Assembly: GCF_030711595.1 (NCBI RefSeq)
Contig: NZ_JAUJUJ010000029.1
Location: 1,231-38,374 of the forward strand
Reading direction: 5' to 3'
Origin: Stenotrophomonas sp. YIM B06876
Lineage (GTDB): Bacteria > Pseudomonadota > Gammaproteobacteria > Xanthomonadales > Xanthomonadaceae
DNA: 37,144 bases
The notes under the pieces were generated by a model. It was not told where the DNA came from and did no database searches. It saw only the letters and a list, made by a program, of their open reading frames with translations. Shown one piece after another: positions 1 to 7,599 of this stretch. The translations under genes and the position numbers were made by a program. Position 1 is the first letter of the stretch. Each line of letters opens with the position of its first letter.

Positions 1-1409
1 GAGGTCAATTGCGAGGTGCCGACGCGGCTGGCGCCGCCCAGGCCGGCCAGGGCCAGCTGCGGCGCCAGCGCCCGAGCCTGGTTGCCCTTGATCGCGAGGA
101 ATACCGCATCGGCACCGCCCGCCGCGCGCAGCTGCGCGCCGATATCGGCGGGATTTTCGCCGACCGACACGCTGGCCACGACCGTGCCGCCACGCTCGCT
201 GAAACGCTGCTTGAAGGCGGCGGTGGCGCGGCGGCCGTTGTCGTCGTTGCTGCCGATCACCAAGGCATGGCGGCGTTCGCGCGCCAGCAGGTATTCGGCG
301 GCCATGATGCCGTCGTCTTCCGGCGCCAGCGAAAAGCCGGCACTGCCGGAGGGCGGCGCGTCCTTGCCGCGATTCAGTGCCAGCACCGGCACCGGCAGCT
401 GCTCGCGATGGAACAGCGCATCCACTTCATCCCGGCCCAGCGGGCCGACCACAAAATCGGCGCCGCTGGCGACCGCCTTGTCGTACGCGGCGCTGGCGCC
501 GGTCGCGGTGCCGCGGGTATCGATGAACTCCAGCTCGGGGCGGCGCCGGTTTTCGCCGTAGTAGGCGGTCAACAGGCCATCGCGAACCGGGGCCGCGGCG
601 GTAGCCAGGCTGCCGGTCAGCGGCAGCAGCACCGCCAGCTTCACCGGCGGCCGGTAGCCGTCGCGATCGGCCGGTGCGCGGTTGGCGGTATCCAGCTGCC
701 ATTGCGCATCACGCTCGAACGGCCGCGGCAGCGGCAGGCCGCGGGCGATCAGGGCGCGGCCGGCATGGTTGTACAGCGGATCCCCGGCGGGCAGCGCCGC
801 GGTACGGCTGCGCAGGGTGGTGTCGTCCAGGCCTGCAAGCAGGCGGGTGATCGCGCGCTGGTTGTCGCTGCGCGCCGCACCGCTCAGCAGCGCGGCGGCA
901 CGGGCGCGGGCGGCGGCGGCATTGAACAGGTCCCCGCCTGCTTCCAGCGCCTGGGCGCGCGCCAGTTGCCAGCGCGCCTGCAGTGGCGGCGGCAACAGTT
1001 GCGGGTTTTCGCCCAGGGCCTGCAGGGCCTGCAGGGCCTGCAGGGCCTGGGCCGGTTGCTTGTCGGCCAGTGCCAATTCGGCGCTGAGCAGATTGAAGCG
1101 CAGCCGGCTCGGGCCGCTCAACTGCCGCGCCTGCACCTGCGCCATCAGCGAGCGGGCGCGGGCGCTGTCGCCGGCTTCGTGCCAGGCAAACGCGGCATCG
1201 GCCAGCAACGACATGCGCTGTGCGCCGCGCACCAGATTGGCCTGGGCTTCCAGCTGCTGGGCGGCCTCGCGCGGCTTGCCCTGTTCCAGCAATGCGATGG
1301 CCGCTTGCTGGGCCGGCGAACTGCTCGGCGCAACGCTGGTCGTGGCACAGCCGACGAACAGCAGCATTGACAATGACAGGGCGGAAATCCGTGCGACTGG
1401 CTTGTTCAT
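1..1409 (-). CDS. lpoA: Penicillin-binding protein activator LpoA (partial, C-terminus outside window)
   Basis: Reading the minus strand from the ATG at 1409 gives an open frame of about 469 codons that leaves the window at base 1. The N-terminus is a lipoprotein signal (MNKPVARISALSLSMLLFVG followed by Cys), so the product should be an outer-membrane lipoprotein in the periplasm. The first half is an Ala/Gln/Leu-rich helical region like the TPR part of LpoA. The second half begins at roughly residue 240 with VKLAVLLPLTGSLA and contains DFVVGPLGRDEV and HALVIGSNDDNGRRA, typical of the periplasmic-binding-like fold of LpoA/YraM. LpoA stimulates the bifunctional synthase PBP1a. Divergence from rsmI is the same arrangement as in E. 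coli. The family assignment is strong; the exact C-terminus cannot be seen. Confidence 0.88.
   Translation of the reverse strand, partial: MNKPVARISALSLSMLLFVGCATTSVAPSSSPAQQAAIALLEQGKPREAAQQLEAQANLVRGAQRMSLLADAAFAWHEAGDSARARSLMAQVQARQLSGPSRLRFNLLSAELALADKQPAQALQALQALQALGENPQLLPPPLQARWQLARAQALEAGGDLFNAAAARARAAALLSGAARSDNQRAITRLLAGLDDTTLRSRTAALPAGDPLYNHAGRALIARGLPLPRPFERDAQWQLDTANRAPADRDGYRPPVKLAVLLPLTGSLATAAAPVRDGLLTAYYGENRRRPELEFIDTRGTATGASAAYDKAVASGADFVVGPLGRDEVDALFHREQLPVPVLALNRGKDAPPSGSAGFSLAPEDDGIMAAEYLLARERRHALVIGSNDDNGRRATAAFKQRFSERGGTVVASVSVGENPADIGAQLRAAGGADAVFLAIKGNQARALAPQLALAGLGGASRVGTSQLT
1014..1049. repeat. Four perfect 9-bp tandem repeats inside lpoA
   Basis: The 9-mer CAGGGCCTG occurs four times head to tail (starting at 1014, 1023, 1032 and 1041). 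On the coding (minus) strand each unit reads Gln-Ala-Leu, giving a (QAL)4 stretch in the helical N-terminal half of LpoA. Because the unit is a multiple of three, gain or loss of units by slippage would change length without breaking the frame. Confidence 0.9.
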
Positions 1410-1475
1410 TTGAGGTCCGTTCGACAGGGCGCGGCAGTGCCGGGCTGGGGAAACGGTACGATTCTACCCTTGACC

Positions 1476-2324
1476 ATGGAAATGCCGCTGATGAGTCCTG
1501 CCGCCGCCATCCTGTATGTCGTTGCCACGCCGATCGGCAATCTGGGCGATCTCACGCCGCGTGCACAGGCGGTATTGAAGTCGGTGGCCGCGATCTGCGC
1601 CGAGGACACCCGCCACACGCGGCCGCTGCTCGCCCATTACGGCATCGACAAGCCGCTGGTGGCGTTGCACGACCATAACGAGGAAGCGCTGTCCGCGCGC
1701 ATTGTCGAGCGACTGCGGGCCGGCGAGTCGCTGGCGCTGGTCAGTGATGCCGGCACGCCGTTGGTGAGTGATCCCGGTTTCCGGCTGGTGCGCGCCGCCC
1801 GTGCGGCCGGGATCCAGGTCAGCCCGATTCCCGGCGCGTGCGCGGCGATCGCGGCGCTGTCGGTGGCCGGCCTGCCCAGCGACCGCTTCGCTTTCGAGGG
1901 GTTCCTGCCGGCCAAGTCCAGCGGCCGGCGCGAACGCCTGGCCCGGTTGGCCGGCGCCACCGCCACGCTGGTGTTCTACGAGTCCTCACACCGCATCGAG
2001 GAGTCGCTGACCGACATGGTTGCGGTGTTCGGCGGTGAGCGCCCGGCGGTGGTGGCGCGTGAGCTGACCAAGCTGTTTGAAACCGTGCTCGACGGCACCC
2101 TGGACAGCCTGCTGGCGCAGGTGCAGGCCGATCCCAACCAGCGCAAGGGCGAGTTCGTGGTGATGGTGCAGGGCGCGGTCGATGACGAAGCGGCGCAGAT
2201 CGCCGAAGGCCGCCGCCTGTACGCCAAGCTCAGCGAGCACCTGCCACCGTCCACGGCCGCCAAGCTGGCGGCCGAGCTGAGCGGGGCACCGCGCAAGGCG
2301 CTGTACGGCCAGTCCAGTTCCTGA
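1476..2324 (+). CDS. rsmI: 16S rRNA (cytidine1402-2'-O)-methyltransferase RsmI
   Basis: RsmI uses S-adenosylmethionine to 2'-O-methylate C1402 of 16S rRNA in the decoding centre. The protein shows the family signature LYVVATPIGNLGDLTPRA at its N-terminus, then AEDTRHT, LVSDAGTPLVSDPG and IPGACAAIAALSVAGLP of the SAM-binding tetrapyrrole-methylase fold, and FYESSHRI. Length is about 282 aa, normal for the family. The frame is open upstream to 1410, but that part has no family character. In-frame ATGs occur at 1476, 1482 and 1491; the last starts directly at MSPAAAILYVVA and has GGAA eight bases upstream, so it is a good alternative. The C-terminus (ALYGQSSS) is shorter than the usual ALYxxALxL ending. 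The gene is divergent from lpoA and precedes rnpB. Confidence 0.93.
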   Translation: MEMPLMSPAAAILYVVATPIGNLGDLTPRAQAVLKSVAAICAEDTRHTRPLLAHYGIDKPLVALHDHNEEALSARIVERLRAGESLALVSDAGTPLVSDPGFRLVRAARAAGIQVSPIPGACAAIAALSVAGLPSDRFAFEGFLPAKSSGRRERLARLAGATATLVFYESSHRIEESLTDMVAVFGGERPAVVARELTKLFETVLDGTLDSLLAQVQADPNQRKGEFVVMVQGAVDDEAAQIAEGRRLYAKLSEHLPPSTAAKLAAELSGAPRKALYGQSSS

Positions 2325-2434
2325 CCACGGGGGCTTCCGTCGGTGGCCGGGCGACGCGGCTTCAACGGCGCGACAGGCAATGAACCGCGCCGTGGCGTGG
2401 GGCGGTTTCCCTGCGGCGGCTGCGGGGCTTGTGT

Positions 2435-2440
2435 CACAAT
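2435..2440 (+). promoter_or_regulatory. Probable -10 box of rnpB
   Basis: CACAAT lies seven bases before the predicted 5' end of RNase P RNA. I see no convincing -35 box at 16-18 bp upstream, so this is a weak assignment made by position. Confidence 0.35.
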
Positions 2441-2446
2441 GCGCGC

Positions 2447-2822
2447 GGCGGAGTCGGCCAGACAGTCGCGTCATTCCTTCGGGAATGCCGAGGAAAGTCC
2501 GGGCTCCACAGGGCAAGGTGCCAGGTAACGCCTGGGCGGCGCAAGCCGACGGAAAGTGCAACAGAGAGATACCGCCGAACGCTCCTGTCATTGCCGCAAG
2601 GCTGAGGCAGGAGGCGTGGTAAGGGTGAAATGGTGCGGTAAGAGCGCACCGCGAGTCTGGCAACAGACCGGCACGGCAAACCCCACCTGGAGCAAGACCA
2701 AATAGGGACCTAATGGCGTGGCCCGCGTCGGGTCCGGGTAGGTTGCTTGAGCGTATCGGTGACGATGCGCCTAGAGGAATGACTGTCCACGACAGAACCC
2801 GGCTTATCGGCCGGCTCCGCCA
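2447..2822 (+). ncRNA. rnpB: RNase P RNA (bacterial class A)
   Basis: This is the catalytic RNA of ribonuclease P, which removes the 5' leader of precursor tRNAs. The hallmark conserved blocks appear in order: GAGGAAAGTCCGGGCTCCA near 2490, GTGCCAGGTAACGCCTGG near 2519, GTGCAACAGAGAGA near 2557, GGTAAGGGTGAAA near 2620 with GTGCGGTAAGAGCGCACCG after it, GGAGCAAGACCAAATAGGG near 2690, and GAATGACTGTCCACGACAG with ACCCGGCTTATCGG near 2777-2810. The 5' GGCGGAGTCGG can pair with 3' CCGGCTCCGCC, which sets the ends within a few bases. About 376 nt is normal for the class. Location between rsmI and mraZ matches other gammaproteobacteria. Confidence 0.97.
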
Positions 2823-2951
2823 CTCTTCCGCCCGCCCGCCGGAAGGCCCGCCCTGGCGCCGGGGCTTGCCGGCTCCCCGCTGCTGTTGCGGTGCCACTGG
2901 CCTGGGAAGGTGCCGGTCGGCGCCGGCAAGGAGGGGGTCAGCGCCCCGGCG

Positions 2952-3737
2952 TTATCTGCAAGGCGCTTCCGTGCCGCCGCCGGGAATCTCCACCCGGGTT
3001 TCACCCAGAGCCGCGCCGTCCGCGCCAAAACGGCGCTCATGGATGAAGCCGGCGCCGCTGTGGTCGATGGCGACGAGCGTGCTGGCGCGGGTGCCGTAGT
3101 CGTGGCCGCGGATGAACGCCGATGACAGGCGCCGTTCCAGATCCAGGTCGATGCCGGTGTCGGGCAGCTCGACATCCGCCGCAACGGTTTCATCGGCCAG
3201 CGCGTCCCACAGCGGATCGAATGCCGCGCCTGCGCCGTCCAGCCAGCCGGCCAGTGCCGCCATCAATCGACGGGTCTTGGGCCAAGGCGCATCGAGGGCG
3301 CCGTTGGACATGCCATGCAGGCCCGGTGCCAGCGCCAGGCGGTGCAGCGGGTGGTTGCCCAGGAACTGGCAGCTGTCGGCATCGGCCAGCACCAGGTTGA
3401 ACGGCGGGTATTCCGCCGCGCGGTCGGCCAGGACCTGGGTGTAGATCCCGGCGCTGCTGTGGCCGGCCAGATAGTCGGCCACCAGCTGGCCGCGTGACGG
3501 GCCCGAGGCGCTGGCCAGCGGGTCGCGGAAATTGGTCACCACGCCGGCGCGGCCATCCACGCTCGCCCCGACCCAGGTGCCGCCCGAGCGCAGGTCGCGC
3601 CCGGCGATGACGCGGCCGGTGTTCGAATCCCACGGCTGCAGCGCGGCCGCGGGACGGGCATGGAATTCGTCACGGTTGCCCGCCATCAGCAGGCGCCAGC
3701 GCGGGTGGGTCTTCCAGGCGAGAGCGACCAGGCACAT
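2952..3737 (-). CDS. NRDE family (TANGO2-like) protein
   Basis: The protein (about 261 aa from the ATG at 3737) begins MCLVALAWK and carries the family-naming motif AGNRDEFHARP near residue 20. Next come IAGRDLRSGGTWVGAS, GVVTNFRDP, FNLVLADADS, HGMSNGALDAPWPKTRRL and, near the end, YGTRASTLVAIDHSG. This order is typical of the NRDE/TANGO2 superfamily, found in bacteria and eukaryotes. Human TANGO2 has been linked to lipid and haem handling, but the bacterial role is unclear. An upstream in-frame ATG at 3773 exists, but family members start at MCL, so I chose 3737. The gene is alone on the minus strand between rnpB and mraZ. Cys2 could be an N-terminal nucleophile if Met is removed; that is inference. 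Confidence 0.88.
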   Translation of the reverse strand: MCLVALAWKTHPRWRLLMAGNRDEFHARPAAALQPWDSNTGRVIAGRDLRSGGTWVGASVDGRAGVVTNFRDPLASASGPSRGQLVADYLAGHSSAGIYTQVLADRAAEYPPFNLVLADADSCQFLGNHPLHRLALAPGLHGMSNGALDAPWPKTRRLMAALAGWLDGAGAAFDPLWDALADETVAADVELPDTGIDLDLERRLSSAFIRGHDYGTRASTLVAIDHSGAGFIHERRFGADGAALGETRVEIPGGGTEAPCR

Positions 3738-3872
3738 GCGGCCAGTGTGCCGGGTTGCGCAGGCGACGGCCATGCGCGGCCGGTAATCGATGAATGTGGG
3801 GGCGTAATTTCACGCCTTCTCCACGGGCCTGAATTTCAGCGAAATATTAAAATCCCAGATGAAACAGACACT
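3738..3872. other. Intergenic stretch upstream of the NRDE gene and mraZ
   Basis: No gene is visible here. The part after 3800 is noticeably A/T-richer than its surroundings (for example AAATATTAAAA near 3841) and leads into the DnaA box and the mraZ promoter. It must also carry the promoter of the minus-strand NRDE gene, which I could not place. Confidence 0.5.
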
Positions 3873-3881
3873 TGTGGATAA
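3873..3881 (-). promoter_or_regulatory. Perfect DnaA box upstream of the mraZ promoter
   Basis: TGTGGATAA on the + strand is the exact complement of the consensus high-affinity DnaA box TTATCCACA. It lies about 70 bp upstream of the -35 box of the mraZ promoter, inside an A/T-rich stretch. Further downstream, AACAACT (3888-3894) is matched by inverted AGTTGTT (3947-3953). No cluster of boxes is seen, so this is not an origin; a transcriptional role for DnaA is possible. Confidence 0.55.
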
Positions 3882-3951
3882 GCCTTGAACAACTCTCTAA
3901 ACATCAGTGCAAGCTATTGATGCCAATGGCGATTTTCGGCCTGCAAAGTTG

Positions 3952-3979
3952 TTGACAAGCCTTGGGGCACTGCTAAGGT
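3952..3979 (+). promoter_or_regulatory. Main dcw-cluster promoter (PmraZ)
   Basis: A perfect -35 hexamer TTGACA (3952-3957) is followed after 16 bp by TAAGGT (3974-3979), which is preceded by TG at -14/-15 (TGCTAAGGT, extended -10 form). The predicted start of transcription is about 3986, just before the G-rich repeats. This is the only strong promoter I see ahead of mraZ and it probably drives the run of overlapping genes up to ftsA. Confidence 0.72.
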
Positions 3980-3988
3980 GGACAAAAG

Positions 3989-4028
3989 AGGGGAAACCGG
4001 GGTTTTAGTGGTTTTTCATGGTTCAATA
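3989..4028 (+). promoter_or_regulatory. Putative MraZ operator: four 10-bp-phased G-rich repeats
   Basis: Four successive 10-bp units start AGGGG, GGGGT, TGGTT and TGGTT (at 3989, 3999, 4009 and 4019). In E. coli MraZ binds TGGGN repeats separated by five bases, i.e. also with a 10-bp period, close to its own promoter. The position directly after the predicted transcription start fits autoregulation. The last two units deviate from TGGG at the third G. Confidence 0.62.
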
Positions 4029-4062
4029 ACCTCCCAAGCAGAATCGGACAGGTGCACACGTC

Positions 4063-4509
4063 GTGTTTCAGGGTGAGACGGCCATCACGGTGGATGACAA
4101 GGGGCGCATGGCGGTTCCCACCGCGTATCGCGACCTTGTTGCGCGCGCCAGTGGCAATCGCCTTGTGCTGACCTACAACCCGTTCGAGGCCGGGTGCCTG
4201 TGGCTGTATGCCGAACCGGAGTGGGAGCGGGTGCGCGATGACGTGATGGCCAAGCCCAACACCCTGAAAGTGGTGCGCACGTTGCAGCAGAAACTGGTCG
4301 GTTCGGCGGCCCATCTGGAACTGGACGGCAACGGCCGCATCAGTCTCCCCGCCAGCCATCGCCATGCGGTGGCCATTGAGAAGAAGGCAGTGTTGATGGG
4401 TATGGGTGACAAATTCGAATTGTGGAGCGAGCAGGCTCATCGCGCATTGATCCAGCAGACATTGTCTGACGGGGATCTGGGCGATGGGTTGCTCGATCTG
4501 AAGTTGTGA
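4063..4509 (+). CDS. mraZ: Transcriptional regulator MraZ
   Basis: MraZ is the DNA-binding AbrB-fold (SpoVT/AbrB-like) regulator that heads dcw clusters and represses its own operon in E. coli. The 148-aa product begins [19 protein letters not shown] and has the second family motif [12 protein letters not shown] near residue 85, i.e. the two characteristic swapped-hairpin repeats DxKGR and DxxGR. Length is typical. The start is GTG; it is fixed by the conserved FQG N-terminus. The gene ends in a GTGA overlap (4506-4509) with rsmH. The phased repeats upstream are its probable operator. Confidence 0.96.
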   Translation: MFQGETAITVDDKGRMAVPTAYRDLVARASGNRLVLTYNPFEAGCLWLYAEPEWERVRDDVMAKPNTLKVVRTLQQKLVGSAAHLELDGNGRISLPASHRHAVAIEKKAVLMGMGDKFELWSEQAHRALIQQTLSDGDLGDGLLDLKL

Positions 4510-5489
4510 GCCGGGGTGCCCGGGTGCGCGGTCAAGCGCAGGCCGGCCACCTTCCGGTGTCACAGCCGCCGGCGGCGCATCTGCCGGTGCTGTACACGCA
4601 GGTCCTGCAGGGCCTGAAGGTGGCCGAGAACGGAACCTATCTCGATGGCACATTCGGCCGCGGCGGTCATGCCCGCGGTGTGCTGCAGCAGCTCGGTCCC
4701 GGCGGACGGCTGCTGGTGATGGACAAGGATCCCGAGGCGATCGCCGTGGCCGAGCGCGACTTCGCGCCGGATCCGCGCGTGGCGATTTTCCGTGGCAGTT
4801 TTGCCGACCTGCTGCACTGGGATGCGACCGCCGCCGGGCTGGACGGGGTGCTGTTCGACCTGGGCGTGTCGTCACCGCAGCTGGATGTGGCCGAGCGTGG
4901 CTTCAGCTTCGGCAAGGACGGCCCGCTGGACATGCGCATGGACCCGGACTCGGGCGAAAGCGCGGCGCAGTGGGTGAATCGTGCCGAAGAGCGTGAGATC
5001 GCCGATGTGCTGTTCAACTATGGCGAAGAGCGCCAGAGCCGGCGCATCGCCCGCGCCATCGTCGCGCGCCGTGAGAAGCAGCCGTTCACCCGCACCGCTG
5101 AACTGGCCGATGTGATCGCCGCGGTGATGCCCCGCGGCAAAGACAAGATCCACCCGGCCACGCGCAGCTTCCAGGCCATCCGCATCCATATCAACCGCGA
5201 GCTGGCCGATCTGGAAGCCGGGCTGGACGCGGCGATGGCGCGGCTCAAGCCGGGCGGACGGCTGGCGGTGATCAGTTTCCACTCGCTGGAAGACCGCATC
5301 GTCAAGCAGTTCATGAACCGCCATGCCAAGGCGCCGCCGAGCAATCGCCGCCTGCCGGAGCTGGCCGCGTTTGTGCCGACGCTGGATCTGGTGGGCGGCG
5401 CGATCAAGGCCGACGAAGACGAGCTGGCGGTCAATCCGCGCTCGCGCAGCGCGGTGTTGCGTGTGGCGCAGAAACGGGAGCAGGGCTGA
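4506..5489 (+). CDS. rsmH: 16S rRNA (cytosine1402-N4)-methyltransferase RsmH (MraW)
   Basis: RsmH N4-methylates C1402 of 16S rRNA, the same nucleotide that RsmI modifies on the ribose; both enzymes are encoded in this window. Visible motifs are [13 protein letters not shown], then the SAM-binding segment [70 protein letters not shown] and [17 protein letters not shown], in the normal order. The GTG at 4506 overlaps the mraZ stop and gives 327 aa, which includes roughly 25 extra N-terminal residues before the conserved core. The gene's stop shares one base with the ftsL start. Confidence 0.96.
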   Translation: MSRGARVRGQAQAGHLPVSQPPAAHLPVLYTQVLQGLKVAENGTYLDGTFGRGGHARGVLQQLGPGGRLLVMDKDPEAIAVAERDFAPDPRVAIFRGSFADLLHWDATAAGLDGVLFDLGVSSPQLDVAERGFSFGKDGPLDMRMDPDSGESAAQWVNRAEEREIADVLFNYGEERQSRRIARAIVARREKQPFTRTAELADVIAAVMPRGKDKIHPATRSFQAIRIHINRELADLEAGLDAAMARLKPGGRLAVISFHSLEDRIVKQFMNRHAKAPPSNRRLPELAAFVPTLDLVGGAIKADEDELAVNPRSRSAVLRVAQKREQG

Positions 5490-5752
5490 TGAGCCGCCTG
5501 CTGTTGATCGTGTTGCTGGCCTGCACTGTCGCTTCGGCGATCGGTGTGGTGTTCATGCGCCATCGTCATCGGCAGCTGTTCGTGGAACTGTCGCGGCTGG
5601 AACACGCCCGTGACGAGCTCAACATCGAATTCGGTCGCTTGCAGCTGGAGCAGGCCACGCTGGCGCAGGCCACGCGGATCGACCAGGAGGCCCGTGGCCG
5701 CTTGGGCATGAAGTTCCCCGAAGCAGCCGACATCGTGGTGGTGCGGCCATGA
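5489..5752 (+). CDS. ftsL: Cell division protein FtsL
   Basis: This 87-aa protein has one N-terminal transmembrane helix (about residues 3-22, LLLIVLLACTVASAIGVVFM) and then a periplasmic helix likely to form a coiled coil (about residues 28-65). It ends with an IDQEARGRLGMKFP segment typical of FtsL. FtsL forms a bitopic complex with FtsB and FtsQ that activates septal synthesis by FtsW-FtsI. Position between rsmH and ftsI, short length and topology all agree. The end overlaps ftsI by four bases (ATGA at 5749). Confidence 0.93.
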   Translation: MSRLLLIVLLACTVASAIGVVFMRHRHRQLFVELSRLEHARDELNIEFGRLQLEQATLAQATRIDQEARGRLGMKFPEAADIVVVRP

Positions 5753-7599
5753 ACGTGAGCAAGTCCGGCCGCAATCGTCCGCGCAACAGCTTCAGCCTGC
5801 GCAACCGGCTGTTGTGGGTAGGCGTGGGCCTGGGGCTGTGTTCGGTGGCGCTGGTCGGCCGGGCCGCCTACGTGCAGTTGATCAACAGCGATTTCTACCA
5901 GCGTCAGGGCGAAGCGCGTTATCTGCGCGAAGTGCCGATTGCCACCTCGCGCGGCATGATCACCGATCGCAATGGCGAGCCGGTGGCCGTTTCCACGCCG
6001 GTGGCCTCGATCTGGGTCAATCCGCAGGAGCTGCTGCGTGCACCCGAGCGCATTCCGGAGTTGGCACAGGCGTTGTCGCTGCCGGCCGACGAGCTGACTT
6101 CCCGGCTGTCACAGAAGGCCGACAAGGAGTTCATGTACCTGCGCCGCCGCATCAATCCGGATGTGGCCGAGCAGGTGGTGGCGCTGAAGATTCCCGGGGT
6201 GTTCTCGCAGCGCGAGTTCCGTCGTTACTACCCGCAAGGGGAGGCGATGGCGCATGTGCTGGGCTTCACCAATATCGATGACCGCGGCCAGGAAGGGCTG
6301 GAGCTGGCGTTCGACAGCTGGTTGAGCGGCAAGCCCGGCGCCAAGAAGGTGATCCGTGACCGCAAGGGCGCGATCGTGGAAAGCATCGACCTGGTGCGTG
6401 CCGCCGAGCCGGGCAAGGACCTGACGCTCAGCATCGATCGCCGTATCCAGTTCCTGGCGCTGAAGGAGCTGCGTAACGCGGTAACCGTCAACAAGGCCGC
6501 CGGCGGCTCGATCGTGGTGATGGATGTGGCCACCGGCGAGGTGCTGGCCATGGTCAACCTGCCCACCTACAACCCCAATGCGGTCGCCGGCGCGGCGCCG
6601 GATACGCGTCGCAACCGCGCGGTGACCGATCTGGTCGAACCCGGCTCGACGATGAAACCGCTGACCATCGCCAGCGCGCTGCGGGCCGGTGTGGTCACGC
6701 CGACCACGGTGATCGACACCAATCCGGGCTTCATGACGCTGGGCCGCTACACGATCCGCGATGTGCCGCGCAACAACGGCGTACTCGACGTGACCGGGGT
6801 GATCACCCGCAGTTCCAACATTGGCGCGGCCAAGGTCGTGGCCAGGATGTCCGACCAGGTGTTCTACGATTCGATCCGTGATTTCGGCTACGGCATCGCC
6901 CCGCACAGTGGCTTTCCGGGCGAATCCGCCGGCGTGTTCCCATCCCCGGCGCGCTGGAGTGGTCCGTCCAAGACCACCATGTCCTACGGCTATGGCATCT
7001 CGGTGACGCCCTTGCAGATCGCGCAGGCGTACGCGGCGCTGGGCAATGGCGGCAAGCTGATTCCGCCGACCTTCGTCAAGGGCCAGCGCAATGAATCGCG
7101 TCAGGTGCTGGACGAGGCCACCGCGCGGGAAGTGGTGCGGATGATGGAAACCGTGGTCACCCAGGGGGGCGCCAAACAGGCGGGCATCCTCGGCTATCAC
7201 GTGGCGGGAAAAACCGGCACCGCGCGCAAGAACGGCCCCCGCGGCTATGAGCGCGGTCACTACAACCTGTTGTTTGCCGGTGTGGTGCCGGCGACCAATC
7301 CGCGCTTCGCCACGGTGATCGTGATCAACGACCCGCAGGGCGGCCTGTACTACGGCGGCCTGGTAGCCGCGCCGGTGTTCCACCATGTGATGGAAGGCGC
7401 GCTGCGGCTGATGGACGTACCGCCGGACGATATCCAGTCGTGGTTGACCGCGCAGGCCTCCGGCAAGCTGGGACATTCGGCCACGGTATTGCCGACGCCC
7501 GCCGAGGTGGTCGATGTGCCCACGGCCGCGGCGGAATTCGAGGCCGCCGTGCCGACCGTCAGCGCCGCCCCCGCTGCCGCGACGGAGACACGGCAATGA
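5749..7599 (+). CDS. ftsI: Septal peptidoglycan transpeptidase FtsI (PBP3)
   Basis: FtsI is the class B penicillin-binding protein that cross-links septal peptidoglycan in partnership with FtsW. The 616-aa protein has a short cytoplasmic tail, one transmembrane helix around residues 21-41 and a pedestal domain. The transpeptidase domain carries all catalytic motifs: SxxK (EPGSTMKP, nucleophile Ser300), SxN (SSN, 355-357) and KTG (488-490). The C-terminus carries an extra Ala/Val/Pro/Thr-rich tail of about 50 residues after the conserved core. ATGA overlaps occur with ftsL before it and murE after it. Confidence 0.97.
   Translation: MNVSKSGRNRPRNSFSLRNRLLWVGVGLGLCSVALVGRAAYVQLINSDFYQRQGEARYLREVPIATSRGMITDRNGEPVAVSTPVASIWVNPQELLRAPERIPELAQALSLPADELTSRLSQKADKEFMYLRRRINPDVAEQVVALKIPGVFSQREFRRYYPQGEAMAHVLGFTNIDDRGQEGLELAFDSWLSGKPGAKKVIRDRKGAIVESIDLVRAAEPGKDLTLSIDRRIQFLALKELRNAVTVNKAAGGSIVVMDVATGEVLAMVNLPTYNPNAVAGAAPDTRRNRAVTDLVEPGSTMKPLTIASALRAGVVTPTTVIDTNPGFMTLGRYTIRDVPRNNGVLDVTGVITRSSNIGAAKVVARMSDQVFYDSIRDFGYGIAPHSGFPGESAGVFPSPARWSGPSKTTMSYGYGISVTPLQIAQAYAALGNGGKLIPPTFVKGQRNESRQVLDEATAREVVRMMETVVTQGGAKQAGILGYHVAGKTGTARKNGPRGYERGHYNLLFAGVVPATNPRFATVIVINDPQGGLYYGGLVAAPVFHHVMEGALRLMDVPPDDIQSWLTAQASGKLGHSATVLPTPAEVVDVPTAAAEFEAAVPTVSAAPAAATETRQ

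Noticed and set aside
1014..1049. Short CRISPR-like array
   Set aside because: Units are 9 bp, contiguous without spacers, and in frame inside a coding sequence.
9..1370. A 453-codon plus-strand frame opposite lpoA
   Set aside because: It is rich in Arg, Gln, Gly and Ala with no domain. The minus strand gives a clean lipoprotein signal and an LpoA-like sequence that explains the region.
3741..3773. Upstream start of the NRDE protein at 3773
   Set aside because: The twelve extra residues (MAVACATRHTGR) precede the conserved MCL start and are not family-like.
3738..4062. Replication origin near mraZ because of a DnaA box and A/T-rich DNA
   Set aside because: Only one perfect box is seen, and there is no dnaA, dnaN or gyrB nearby and no A/T-rich 13-mer array. 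A regulatory role is more likely.
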